Source: Burkholderia sp. PAMC 26561 | GTDB taxonomy: Bacteria > Pseudomonadota > Gammaproteobacteria > Burkholderiales > Burkholderiaceae | Direction of reading: 5' to 3' | Assembly (NCBI RefSeq): GCF_001557535.2 | Contig: NZ_CP014309.1 | Location: 558,001-622,000, forward strand | DNA length: 64,000 nucleotides | Part shown: positions 44,537 to 53,967 of the stretch, in pieces | Numbering within the stretch: position 1 is the stretch's first letter | How the letters are laid out: the number at the start of each line of letters is the position of its first letter | Translations under genes and position numbers: made by a program | Notes under the pieces: generated by a model | What the model saw: the letters and a program-made list of their open reading frames with translations, nothing else | Told to the model about the DNA's origin: nothing | Database searches by the model: none

Positions 44537-45716
44537 CCGGGGCTTGCTGCGCTTACAACCGGTGGTTCGCCGAAGACCGCCGGGCTCTTCTATGACGTCT
44601 CCTACGATCGGACGCTCTATGCGCCGGGCGACCCGACGTGCTCTCGCAAGCAAGGGTGGAATTTGTCTTCGACGAAACCACTGGAATTGATGCCGAAAAT
44701 GGCGGTGCTCTAGTTCATTTCGACGGAGGCGGAACTTTCAATCCGCAAGCCCTCCGCACGCCATGGTCAAGGGTGTGTGTACACCCGTGTACCCGCACGA
44801 CTACATTAAGACGAACACCGTTTTCGGAGTCATCAAGCAACACAAACGCGACGCGAGAACTGCATGAGCAGTAAACACGCATGGGGTTACGACTGGCTTA
44901 ACGGTCCATCAGGGCTGGGCGTAGACGACCTCGCGCGCACTGAGATTAATTCCATCGACCCTGCAACAAAAACAAACTACACCGATGTCTACTCACATAC
45001 GGCAAAGTTTGACGACTTGCACGTGAATGCACCAAATGCACCGATCAATCAGATCAACGGCAAGGATTCGACTGGCACAACTCGCGAGAAAGTACCCACG
45101 TTGTTCGGCGCCAATTTCCAGATTTTCATCAACGATGATCATTGTGACGGCCAAGCACGGTCAGTCGCCGACCGATCACACGAAGCTCATTAAAAACGGT
45201 GACACCGTTACCGCGCTGCTAGAGGCGAATGGTTACCTCGATGCCAACGGGAACTTCGGCCAAAACGTCACCAAAACAGGAAACCTCAACGACGGCACGG
45301 CCTTTCCGCAACCGGATTCGTGTAAAGCGATGATGTCAGTCTTATTTGGTTGCGCGATCGTCGCCAGACCGATGCCGCCGTCAAAACGCTCTAGGCAAAT
45401 TTGGGTTGCAACGTGCCCGGCATCTGCGCCGACGGACCGCAAACTTACATATTTCGGGCGAGCGCATGGAAAATACGTTCGGGGACCCTGCACGCCGTCG
45501 CACGCCGGATATCATAGTGCAGCCGAATCCGGGGGTAATCTACACATCGAGCAAAACCAAAGACGAAGAGCACGGCGGCAACGCACCCGATGATGGCCAT
45601 CTTGGTCTTGTCGTGTCTTATGCGGGACTTCGCCGTGCAGGTACCGTCGCCTCGCCCGTCACGACCACTCGGGTCGCACCAACAATTCTTCAGTCGCTCG
45701 GCCTCGACCCGGACCA
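44537..45716 (+). pseudogene. Truncated, frameshifted copy of the alkaline-phosphatase-superfamily gene at 31473
   Basis: Alignment by eye with the intact gene begins at CCCGGGGCTTGC (44538 versus 31728) and ends at CTCGACCCGGACC (about 45715 versus 33051). The first 85 codons are absent. Single-base losses occur near 44657 and 44747. A Trp codon has become TGA near 44864. About 130 nt are deleted after AATTTCCAGA (45120 versus 32305), and more frameshifts follow near 45390-45460. Nucleotide identity appears high, perhaps 80-90 per cent. It sits directly against the stop of the efflux outer-membrane gene. Confidence 0.92.
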
Positions 45717-45855
45717 AGACTTTCTTCTAGCTGAAGTAGACAGAATCCTGATTTACGCCAATGAGGTCTCGCAACCAGGCAACTAAGCGGGCTGCGCTCA
45801 GAATAGAGACGAAAGCTGTTTCGGCCACATTCCGCAAAAGCGTGACGGTCTGAAT

Positions 45856-47259
45856 TTATGCGACGAGCTCCCGGCTCATCGGGCGTTTATACGCTGCTTC
45901 AACCGGTTCAGCGGGTTGGTCCATTCTCGGAAAAGTCAATGTGACGCGAAGGCCGCCGCGCTCACTCCAGACTGCGTCTCCTAGCGCAAGTGATGCGCCT
46001 ATCCGGGTCGCGATCGTCTGCACAATTGACAACCCAAGCCCAGACCCGCTTTGCCCCGAGCCAAGCACACGATAAAATCGGTCGAACACCCGCGCGCGTT
46101 CTTCCTCGGGAATGCCCGGACCGTTGTCTTCGACAACGATCGACGTACGACCGTCCTTCGTATGCACCGACAAGTCCACGCGCCCGCCCGCCGGCGTATA
46201 GCGGATTGCGTTATCGACGAGGTTCTTTAGCACCGTGCCCAGGTCTGCTTCATTGGCGGGGACCCAAACGTCTGAATCTCCGGTCACGCCAATATCGATC
46301 TGGCGCGCCTGCGCAAGTGGAATCAGGTCTTCGAGCACGCGGCGAAATGCCGGCGCGACCGGGCTGAGATTCGCCTCAATGCCGTCGCCCTCCTGCGCGT
46401 GCGCGAGCGTCAGCAACTGCTCGACGAGCGCGCGCGTGCGCGTGAGGCCATTGCTCAAGGCAGTAAAGCGTTCGCGCGCCTGCGTCGACATTTCCGACAC
46501 ATCCAGCCGCTCTGCCTGCAGCAAAAGCACAGTAAGCGGCGAGCGCAATTCATGCGCTGCGTCGGCTACGAAACGCCGCTGAAGCGCAACCGACTGGGCA
46601 ACGCGCGCGAGCATGCGGTTATTGGCAACAAGAAATGGCACGATCTCGGCCGGAAGCTGCGGGTCGCCGGTAACCCGTATTTCTGAAAGATCGTGATCAG
46701 GACGGGCATCGAGTTCGGCGGCAAGCCGCGCGAGGGGCTTAAACATATGCCTGACCAACAGGAAGACGACGCCGACCAGCACCGGCGCCAGTAAAAGAAA
46801 CGGAATTAGCGTAGCGACCGCACTGTTGCGTGCGATTTCGTTTCTATCGGAGGTCTGCTGGCCAACGGCTACGCGGGTACCCGGCGCCAGTGTGCGGACC
46901 ACAACGCGCCATTCGCGGTTGCCGAGAGTCAGCGTCCTCATGCCATCAGACAGCGTAGGGGGCAAGTCGAGCAGGCGCTGCGTGTTGACTTTGCCTAGCT
47001 TTTGCACTACGACCTTCGCCTCCGGCTCGAACTCCGGCACATAATGCACGGAGCCTTCCGCCATGGATTCCACATTTTCCGCCGTGACGAGCGTAGCCAC
47101 TTCCTTGAGTTGCTGATCCTGGATCTCGTTGGCTTCGTGGAACGCGGCCTTGAACGAAAAAATGCCTGCCGCGACGGCACTCAAAAGAACGGCAGTTGCG
47201 AGCCACATGGACAAGCGCAACTGGAGCGACTGCCCTACCCGCCTTTCGATACCATCCAT
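45856..47259 (-). CDS. Sensor histidine kinase, QseC/TctE-like
   Basis: A 467-residue kinase. TM1 is LSMWLATAVLLSAVAAGIF, followed by a periplasmic domain of about 120 residues, TM2 (VATLIPFLLLAPVLVGVVFLL) and a linker with MFKPLARLAAEL. The H-box is FVADAAHELRSPLTVLLL, the N-box NLVDNAIRYTPAGG, then VVEDNGPGIPEEER, VFDRFYRV and SGLGLSIVQTIATRIG. The start overlaps the upstream response regulator by 25 nt, indicating coupling. It is the last gene of a three-gene unit (unknown protein, regulator, kinase). Confidence 0.95.
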   Translation of the reverse strand: MDGIERRVGQSLQLRLSMWLATAVLLSAVAAGIFSFKAAFHEANEIQDQQLKEVATLVTAENVESMAEGSVHYVPEFEPEAKVVVQKLGKVNTQRLLDLPPTLSDGMRTLTLGNREWRVVVRTLAPGTRVAVGQQTSDRNEIARNSAVATLIPFLLLAPVLVGVVFLLVRHMFKPLARLAAELDARPDHDLSEIRVTGDPQLPAEIVPFLVANNRMLARVAQSVALQRRFVADAAHELRSPLTVLLLQAERLDVSEMSTQARERFTALSNGLTRTRALVEQLLTLAHAQEGDGIEANLSPVAPAFRRVLEDLIPLAQARQIDIGVTGDSDVWVPANEADLGTVLKNLVDNAIRYTPAGGRVDLSVHTKDGRTSIVVEDNGPGIPEEERARVFDRFYRVLGSGQSGSGLGLSIVQTIATRIGASLALGDAVWSERGGLRVTLTFPRMDQPAEPVEAAYKRPMSRELVA

Positions 47260-47897
47260 CCGACACCCCTGACGTTTTTGATCGTATCGCTGCCGAGTTT
47301 TCGTCGCAGCGAGTGAATCAGAAATTCAACTGCATTGCTTTCAACCTCTTCGTTCCAGCCATAAATGCCGTCTTCGAGCTCGGTACGCGACAGGATCGCA
47401 CCAGGGCGGATCATCAACGCATGCAGCAGCGCAAATTCGCGCCCGGAAAGCCTTAAGGATATTCCTGGCGACGATGCTTCGTGCGTGGCAGGATCCAGCG
47501 ATATGATGCCATTGGTCAGCACAGGCGCGGCGACACCGGCACGGCGACGCACAATCGCTCTCAAGCGCGCGAGCACTTCGGACATTTCGAAAGGTTTTAG
47601 GACGTAGTCATCGGCGCCGCTATCCAGGCCGCGAATACGGTCGGCAACCGCGTCGCGTGCGGTGATGATCAGGACAGGTATGGCATTGTTGCTGGCACGA
47701 ATGGCGCTCAGAACGTTCATGCCGTCGACCTTCGGTAAGCCAAGGTCGAGCAGGACGGCTTCGTAGGAGTGAACCTTGATTGCGCTTAGCGCCTGCTGTC
47801 CGTCGCGCACCCAGTCGACCCCGCATGACGCGTCCTTCAACGCGTCCCTGACCACCTCGCCGATCATCCAATCGTCTTCAACCAATAGCACTCTCAT
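47235..47897 (-). CDS. OmpR-family response regulator, QseB/PmrA-like
   Basis: A 220-residue regulator beginning MRVLLVEDDWMIGE. The receiver has EDD, the phospho-acceptor Asp at about 51 in AVLLDLGLPKVDGMNVL, VLIITARDAV and YVLKPFEMSEVLARL. The output domain has LRLSGREFALLHALMIRPG, LEDGIYGWNEEVESNAVE and IKNVRGVGWMV. Its start ATG overlaps the stop of the unknown gene upstream (ATGA) and its end overlaps the kinase gene. Confidence 0.95.
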   Translation of the reverse strand: MRVLLVEDDWMIGEVVRDALKDASCGVDWVRDGQQALSAIKVHSYEAVLLDLGLPKVDGMNVLSAIRASNNAIPVLIITARDAVADRIRGLDSGADDYVLKPFEMSEVLARLRAIVRRRAGVAAPVLTNGIISLDPATHEASSPGISLRLSGREFALLHALMIRPGAILSRTELEDGIYGWNEEVESNAVEFLIHSLRRKLGSDTIKNVRGVGWMVSKGG

Positions 47898-48433
47898 CGG
47901 TTATCCCAGAACGCGCGACACATGCTGATTGCCGCCATTCCGACGTGCCGCATCTTCAGCATACGCTCACCTGCGGTGTGGACCTCGCGCAGATCGCTGG
48001 CAAGCCGATCGAACAACGTGCTCAGTGCGGACGGCGAAGACGTCGTCAAATTCGCGACCGTAAGGTTATCGAAGAAATCGCGCATGCTGACTCGAGCGTG
48101 CGCCGTCGCAATGACAAAACCAGTTGCGTCTTCGGGTACACTTTTTACCGCGCTATTGGCGGCGGCATCCACGCGTCTCAAGATATGCTCGACATACGAA
48201 CGGTTGTAAGCCGCAGCGAAAACAGCGCGTTCGCCCGCTGGCCCGCTTACAGCGCACAACGCTTGTCGCGCGAGTGCTTCTGCAGCATCGAATGCATCCG
48301 TGGTTTCTCGGATGCGATCGGCCAAATGCGCGCCTATTGCTCTACGCGTGCGCATGGCCTCCTGTGCAGGAATTGCGACGCCAAGCAAAATCCCCGCGAC
48401 AGCTCCCACCCTATCCAGCCAACCGTTTGACAT
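47894..48433 (-). CDS. Protein of unknown function leading a two-component operon
   Basis: A 179-residue protein I do not recognise. One hydrophobic stretch near the N-terminus (VGAVAGILLGVAIPA) could anchor it; the rest is Ala-rich and predicted helical (AAEALARQALCAV, STLFDRLASDLREVHTAGERML). The 4-nt ATGA overlap with the response regulator start supports a real, cotranslated gene. A role as an accessory to the sensor kinase is a guess from position. Confidence 0.6.
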   Translation of the reverse strand: MSNGWLDRVGAVAGILLGVAIPAQEAMRTRRAIGAHLADRIRETTDAFDAAEALARQALCAVSGPAGERAVFAAAYNRSYVEHILRRVDAAANSAVKSVPEDATGFVIATAHARVSMRDFFDNLTVANLTTSSPSALSTLFDRLASDLREVHTAGERMLKMRHVGMAAISMCRAFWDNR

Positions 48434-48664
48434 GACGCCCTACCTTCGAACCTGTTGAAACATTGTGCTTTCATCGTGCCGCCGCGAGACGCGTCGGCGG
48501 GATATGGGTGGACCGGCCTATCTCACCGCGACAGTCGGGGTTTGTATTTATTTGTCAGCCCCCCCACTTCAAAGCCGGCCTACGCTTCATCATAGGTTCA
48601 GAAGGCGTTACAACAATTAGCAGGGGCTTACATAGCATGCGAAAAGCATCCGGGTCAGTTGATC

Positions 48665-49791
48665 TCACGACATCGATACACCCAGCAACTTGCCCACACC
48701 GAACGTAAACCCTGCGGCCACCATCCCGATCAGAATCTGCCTTACTGCTGAATACACCGCCCCTCGGCCATTGAAAAGCGACGTGAACACGCCTATGGCA
48801 GCCAATCCCACGCTGCTGAGCACGATGCACTGGATAATCCCGCTCACGCCATGCGCCCAGACGAACGGCAGTGCGGGAAACACCGCACCAATCGAAAACA
48901 GAAAGAACGAAACAAGACCGGCAGTCCAGGGGTTGCCGCCCAATTCAGCTGGGTCGAGTCCGAGTTCTTCGCGGGTCAATGTATCGAGCGCCTTATCCTT
49001 GTCGCGCATGATTTGCGCTGCGACGCGACGCGCTTCTGCCGCGTCGAGCCCCTTCGACTGATAGATCAGCGCGAGTTCGTGTCGCTCGGCGTCGGGCGTG
49101 TGTTCGAGTTCGTCGGCTTCTCTCGCGATCTGGGTACGCGCGAGTTCGCGTGCGTTCGTGACCGACAGCCATTCCCCAAGCGCCATGGAACACGCGCCGG
49201 CCACGAGTCCGGCAAACGCAGTCAGCAAAATGGTTCTGGCAGGTGCGCCCGCCCCAGCAACGCCCATGATCAGGCAAAAATTCGACACTAGTCCGTCGTT
49301 CGCGCCAAGCACGGCCGCGCGCAAATCGTTTCCCGGCATTACCCCCGGATGCCACGACTCAGCCGATGCGATTTGTTTGCCACGCGACTGTCCGGGCGCC
49401 CCGCGATTAGCAACCTCCTGCACGATGCCCGCATGACGATGCTCTCCTCCGACATACCCGCGGCATCCGGCTGACCGGCGTATTTGTCCCGATCGGCGTA
49501 TTCCGACGCTGCGACCGTCTTGAGCACGAAGTTCCGGCCGAACACACGCACGAGCGCACGCATCATTTGCGTCTTGACGCTTGCCCGATGCGTACTCACA
49601 TTCACGCCGTTGGCGCGCAATTTCTCGGACCAGACGCGCGCGTGGTCGCGCTCCGATGCAGCCAATTCTGCATAAACCTGCTTGCGTTCGCTATCGCGCT
49701 CGGCGCCGGCAAGTGTCTCGTAGAGCGCGGCGCTGTCGAGTTCATCGGATAAGTTGCTGCGAAATCGTTTGAGCTCGGATTTCGATGCCAT
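48665..49791 (-). pseudogene. Frameshifted ferritin-like/VIT1-type iron-manganese exporter (MbfA-like)
   Basis: Two frames together make one family-length protein. The first (from the ATG at 49791, GGAGACG RBS) encodes a ferritin-like domain: SNLSDELDSAALYETLAGAE, VYAELAASERDHARVW, with metal-ligand Glu and His. The second encodes the VIT membrane domain: GNDLRAAVLGANDGLVSNF, GLVAGACSMALGEWLSV, ELGLDPAELGGNPW and three more helices. They should join at ...GMSEE-(E)HRHAGIVQEVANRG, but the frame shifts by one base in the GAGGAGAG run (49427-49450). Restoring one G rejoins the frames. MbfA-type proteins export Fe2+/Mn2+ and aid peroxide resistance. It may be a true lesion, a sequencing error or a slippery site. 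Confidence 0.8.
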
Positions 49792-49928
49792 GCTGCGTCT
49801 CCGCATTTTGCGTGAATGAACGATTCGCACAATAACGTTCACGTATGCAACGAGACGCTATAACCCTTGGACCGCGGTTGAGTGCGATGCAACTATTTCT
49901 CATCCCGCAATTGGCGGCTTGCTAAGCG

Positions 49929-50486
49929 CTATTCACGCGATGTGGGGAGCATGCGCCGAAGCGTGGCATCACGGAGAACAAAGTGATGAAAAAGTGCAGC
50001 CGCCGCATGCAGTCCAACAAGCGCGAGCAGAACCCAGGCAAAAACCTTATGCCAGTCGCCAAGCAAATGTCCGAATGGCGATCCTTCTGGTGTCAAGGCC
50101 GGCAACGGCAACAGCGTGCCCAGAAAGCTCGGCCACCCTCTGGATGAAGCGTTGGCCCATCCCATCAGCGGCAGTGCGATCAGCAAAAGATAAAGAGCCC
50201 AGTGGGTAAAGCGCGCAACCGTTGCTAGCGGACGGGGAATGCTTGGCAACTCGGGCGGTGCCGGATGGGTGAAGCGCCAGACAATTCGCACGGCCACCAG
50301 CAGCAAGATCAGGATGCCCACCGACAAATGCCACGCAATCAGCCCGACCGGCTGGGTGCCATGATGCACATCGGGCATGGTCCACGCAATCGCGAATTGG
50401 CCCGCAAGAAGAAGCACGGTTGCCCAATGAAAAAAACGTGCAGGGCTGCTATACGCAGACGGTATGGTTAGGGAGTCCTGCCGCAT
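49929..50486 (-). CDS. cybB: Cytochrome b561 (CybB-type diheme membrane protein)
   Basis: A 185-residue, four-helix cytochrome b. ARFFHWATVLLLAGQFAIAW and LIAWHLSVGILILLLVAVRIVWRF (cited as separate helices) carry the first heme His pairs, and DWHKVFAWVLLALVGLHAAAALFHHFV holds the third and fourth. It begins MRQDSLTIPSAY and the length is typical. These proteins pass electrons from ubiquinol to superoxide or other acceptors in the inner membrane. It stands alone, next to the metal exporter remnant. Confidence 0.92.
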   Translation of the reverse strand: MRQDSLTIPSAYSSPARFFHWATVLLLAGQFAIAWTMPDVHHGTQPVGLIAWHLSVGILILLLVAVRIVWRFTHPAPPELPSIPRPLATVARFTHWALYLLLIALPLMGWANASSRGWPSFLGTLLPLPALTPEGSPFGHLLGDWHKVFAWVLLALVGLHAAAALFHHFVLRDATLRRMLPTSRE

Positions 50487-50807
50487 ATGTGTATGTCCTT
50501 AAAGGTTTGAATCGAGCAGCCTGAGCCCGGATACTTAGAAAATACTTAGTGGAAGCGAGGGTGTCTACATTTGCGCTTGAAGTACCAAAGTATCGGTCCA
50601 TTTCGCGTAGCAATGCTTACGTTCATGCAAACCTATGTAAGCGCGCGCTAATTGTAATCGTTGAATGTCTATCTATGATCGGACGCAGCCAGGTTCAATC
50701 GAGGTGTTGGCGAGTCGCCTCACGACCTGATGACATCCCGGATTCCCGGTCATTCGTGCCTGCCGGTGCAAATGAGCGGGGCCCGCAACGATTTGACGGG
50801 GATCGCG

Positions 50808-52025
50808 ATGACTTGGACGCCGCTGCCCGCGACGGAATGGATTCTGATTGCACTATGCTGTCTTTCGGCGTGCTACATCACCGTGGTTGCACTCGTTCGA
50901 CACGGATACGCCCCTCCAATGGTGAATAGCGCCGTTCCGGCGAAGCCGCGACCGGTCAGCGTGCTTAAACCGTTATGTGGATTCGAGCCTCGCCTTTACG
51001 CGAACCTCGAAACTTTCTGCGAACAAACCCATCCCTGCTTTCAGCTCATTTTCGGTGTGTCTTCGCATAGCGACCCTGCTGTCGCAGTGGTGGAACGCTT
51101 GCGGGCCACCTATCCCGACGTCGACATCACGCTGGTTGTGGACGCAACACTCCACGGAGCGAACCACAAGGTCAGCAACCTGATCAACATGGAGCAGCAC
51201 GCGCGCCATGAAGTGTTTGTCATGGCCGACAGCGACATCGCGGTTCAGCCGGATTACCTGGTGAAAGTCACTGCACCGCTTGAACAACCGGGCGTCGGCA
51301 TTGTGACCTGCCTGTATCGCGCGCGCCGGGTCGGAAACTTCTGGACGCGCCTGGGTGCGCTTTTTATCGATGAATGGTTTGTGCCGTCCGTTTATCTCGC
51401 CCATGCCACCGGTTCGCAGCGCTTTGGTTTCGGCGCGACGCTCGCCATGCGCCGGGAGACCCTGGATACTATTGGCGGATTGACGGCGGTGAAAAACTGC
51501 GTCGCCGACGACTATTCGATCGCTCACGAAATCCGCCAACGGGGGCTATGCACTTATTTGTCTGAAGTCGTTGTTTCGACGGACGTGACCGAGCGTGATT
51601 TCGTCTCGCTCTGGCAACGCGAGACCCGCTGGCTTCGCACGATCCGAACAGTTCATCCACTCGGCTTTGCATTTATTCTCATCTCGTTTGCATCTCCTTG
51701 GCTGCTGACGAGTTTCATTCTCGGCCTCGGTTATAACGCAAACGGCGGCTCGATCTCAGCAGGGATGGCAGACATGCTGGCGGACCTCTGCACGTCGTTC
51801 GGCGTCAGCGCGCGCGTCTTGTTGCACTGGCGCCGGGCGCGTGACTGGCGTGCGTTTCTGCGCGACTTGCCACTGATTCCCCTGCGCGACTTGCTCTTCT
51901 GGGCCGAGTGGGTAGTGGCGGCGTTCGGATCGCACGTGATGTGGCGCGGGAGCCGGATCCGCATTGACGAGAATGCTCCGGCCAAAAACCAGCCGGATGG
52001 TCCCGAAGCCTTTGATCGAACCTAG
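50808..52025 (+). CDS. hpnI: Hopanoid-associated glycosyltransferase, HpnI type (copy 1)
   Basis: A GT2-family protein of about 405 residues. I choose the ATG at 50808 (MTWTPLPATEW), preceded by ACGGGGATCGC; Met codons 12 and 26 codons upstream are possible. TM1 is ILIALCCLSACYITVV. The catalytic core has RPVSVLKPLCGFEPRLYANL, VFVMADSDIAVQPDYL (DxD), GFGATLAMRRETLD, CVADDYSIA (acidic base) and WQRETRWLRT, a good QxxRW-type motif. The C-terminus is membrane-associated. HpnI adds N-acetylglucosamine to bacteriohopanetetrol. It is followed by HpnK 21 nt later. Confidence 0.88.
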   Translation: MTWTPLPATEWILIALCCLSACYITVVALVRHGYAPPMVNSAVPAKPRPVSVLKPLCGFEPRLYANLETFCEQTHPCFQLIFGVSSHSDPAVAVVERLRATYPDVDITLVVDATLHGANHKVSNLINMEQHARHEVFVMADSDIAVQPDYLVKVTAPLEQPGVGIVTCLYRARRVGNFWTRLGALFIDEWFVPSVYLAHATGSQRFGFGATLAMRRETLDTIGGLTAVKNCVADDYSIAHEIRQRGLCTYLSEVVVSTDVTERDFVSLWQRETRWLRTIRTVHPLGFAFILISFASPWLLTSFILGLGYNANGGSISAGMADMLADLCTSFGVSARVLLHWRRARDWRAFLRDLPLIPLRDLLFWAEWVVAAFGSHVMWRGSRIRIDENAPAKNQPDGPEAFDRT

Positions 52026-52046
52026 CATCGTGAAAAAAAAGTCCGC

Positions 52047-52943
52047 ATGAAAACATTGCGCATGCCATTGGCCACCCGCCTCGCAAACACAAGCCGCGTA
52101 TCGCGTGCGCTTATCATCACCGCCGACGACTTCGGCTTGCACCAACGCGTCAACGTCGCCGTGGAGCGTGCGCACAAAGAAGGCGTGCTAAGCGCGGCAA
52201 GCCTCATGGTCGGCGCAGATGCAGCGGCAGACGCCATCGAACGCGCGCGGCAGATGCCGGATCTGCGCGTGGGTTTGCATCTGGTCCTGGCGGACGGACA
52301 GGCAACCCTGGCGGCATCGGAGATACCCTCCTTGGTCAATCGCACCGGGCGCTTCGGCGACGCGATGGTCCGGGACGGCATACGGTTCTTCTTCCTGCCG
52401 CATGCACGCGCTCAGCTTGAACGCGAGATTCGCGCGCAATTCGAGGCGTTTGCTGCAACCGGCCTTGCGCTCGACCACGTGAACACCCACAAGCACTTTC
52501 ACCTCCATCCGACAGTGCTTACGATCATCCTCAAGGTTGGCCGCGGGTTTGGCATGCGTGCAATGCGGCTTCCTCGCGAAAATAACATCCCTGCCGCGCT
52601 GGTTCCATGGATATCGCTGGTCAATGCGCGGCTCGACCGTCACGGCATTGCGCACAACGATCGGGTCATTGGTATCACCCAAAGCGGCCGGATGGACGAG
52701 GCAGCGCTGATCGAGGCGCTGGAACACTTGCACGATGGCGTCACAGAGATCTATTTGCACCCCGCAAGCGCCGATGAAAGCGCTGCGCCCGTAACGCCAT
52801 CGATGGCCGGCTATCGCCCGGCCGATGAACTCGCCGCTTTGCTCTCACCGCGCGTGGCGGCAGCGGTGCGCACCACCGGCGCTTTGCGCGGCGGTTTCGC
52901 CGATGTCTTCGCACATGCCGAACGCGTCGCGCACAGGTCGTAA
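52047..52943 (+). CDS. hpnK: Hopanoid biosynthesis-associated deacetylase HpnK (YdjC/ChbG family)
   Basis: A 298-residue YdjC-family carbohydrate deacetylase. ALIITADDFGLHQRVNVAVE contains the metal-binding Asp-Asp, VGLHLVLADGQ supplies His, HVNTHKHFHLHPTV the HxxxHxHxH metal-site segment, and EIYLHPA the last His. HpnK removes the acetyl group from hopanoid-linked N-acetylglucosamine to give glucosamine. It is cotranscribed with the HpnI-type transferase. It converges on the minus-strand hopanoid operon with only one base between stop codons. Confidence 0.9.
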   Translation: MKTLRMPLATRLANTSRVSRALIITADDFGLHQRVNVAVERAHKEGVLSAASLMVGADAAADAIERARQMPDLRVGLHLVLADGQATLAASEIPSLVNRTGRFGDAMVRDGIRFFFLPHARAQLEREIRAQFEAFAATGLALDHVNTHKHFHLHPTVLTIILKVGRGFGMRAMRLPRENNIPAALVPWISLVNARLDRHGIAHNDRVIGITQSGRMDEAALIEALEHLHDGVTEIYLHPASADESAAPVTPSMAGYRPADELAALLSPRVAAAVRTTGALRGGFADVFAHAERVAHRS

Positions 52944-52944
52944 G

Positions 52945-53967
52945 TCAGGGACTGATGCGCGCGCCGGCGGGACGGCTTTCGGGGGGATAGGATGCGCCGG
53001 TTGCTTCGGCGACTTGCCACGCGACCAGTCCGGGCAGGAACATGATGAGGTCGCGGATGCGCCGTGAGCCCGCAAGCGCGAGACTTGTTGCCGGATCGAA
53101 CCCCAATGCGCCACCGATCAGCACGAACCCGCCTTCCTGCACCCCGAGCGCGCCGGGTACGAAAAACGCAGCGCTGCTCACAGCCTGAATGAGCAGTTCC
53201 AGCACGACCGCTTTCCCGAAACCCGCCGTGACACCAAGAAAATGCAGCGCAAGCCATAACTCGAGTGCAGTCAGCAGGCACTGAACCGGCTGCCAGAAAA
53301 AGACATATCGGAGTATGACGCCGCGGCGGCGCCAAATCAGTTTCATCGATTGATCGATACGGCCAGAGTGCCCAACGAGTTCGGCAAGCTGACCGCCGCA
53401 CATCCGGTTGACGAACCGTGCCATGCGTTCAAACGGACGCGCGTGCTGAACCAGTGCGAAGAGAATGAGAAATGGCGCGAGCACGGCCGCGCCAAGTGCG
53501 AGTTCGGCGGACAGTCGCAGCATGCTCGAACTCGACTGCGCCGCCAGATACCCGATGCTGCCAAGCGTGAACACGAGCTGGCTAATGACGGTCAACTGCA
53601 TATCGACAATGATGCTCGCCGCTGCTGTCGCTGGGCGCAGCCCACGGCGCGCCATCAATCGGAACGACACGACTTCGCCGCCAATCCGCGCGACGGGCAG
53701 CATGCTGTTGACCGACTCGCGAATCCATACCAGGTGCAGCATGCGGCACAGCGCGGGCCGGTTTGCCCCGCGAATCAGCGTTTGCCAGTCGCGCGAGTTT
53801 GCGATCATGGGCAGCACATGCGCCATCGCCGCGATAGACAATCCCCACCCGGCCGTGCGCATGAGCGCGACCACCGCGCCGGGGTTCTCGTGCGCGACCA
53901 GCCATACCGCGGTGATCAATCCGGCGAGCGCCGCCGCGCCTCCCAAATAACGCTTCACCACATTCAT
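52945..53967 (-). CDS. hpnL: HpnL-type membrane protein (lysylphosphatidylglycerol synthase TM-like, flippase family)
   Basis: A 340-residue integral membrane protein of the LPG_synthase_TM fold. I place the start at the ATG at 53967 (MNVVKRYLGGAAALAGL), preceded by GAGGAATG; the very long frame extending to 54621 is antisense-like shadow of the neighbouring gene. Motifs include WIRESVNSMLPVARIGGEVVSF (cited in part as the family's NxLLP-x-R-x-G-E signature), then GVLGVQEGGF-like GALGVQEGGFVLIGG and SLALAGSRRIRDL. HpnL members are linked to hopanoid metabolism, possibly lipid transport. The start overlaps the upstream HpnI-type gene by 4 nt. Confidence 0.87.
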   Translation of the reverse strand: MNVVKRYLGGAAALAGLITAVWLVAHENPGAVVALMRTAGWGLSIAAMAHVLPMIANSRDWQTLIRGANRPALCRMLHLVWIRESVNSMLPVARIGGEVVSFRLMARRGLRPATAAASIIVDMQLTVISQLVFTLGSIGYLAAQSSSSMLRLSAELALGAAVLAPFLILFALVQHARPFERMARFVNRMCGGQLAELVGHSGRIDQSMKLIWRRRGVILRYVFFWQPVQCLLTALELWLALHFLGVTAGFGKAVVLELLIQAVSSAAFFVPGALGVQEGGFVLIGGALGFDPATSLALAGSRRIRDLIMFLPGLVAWQVAEATGASYPPESRPAGARISP

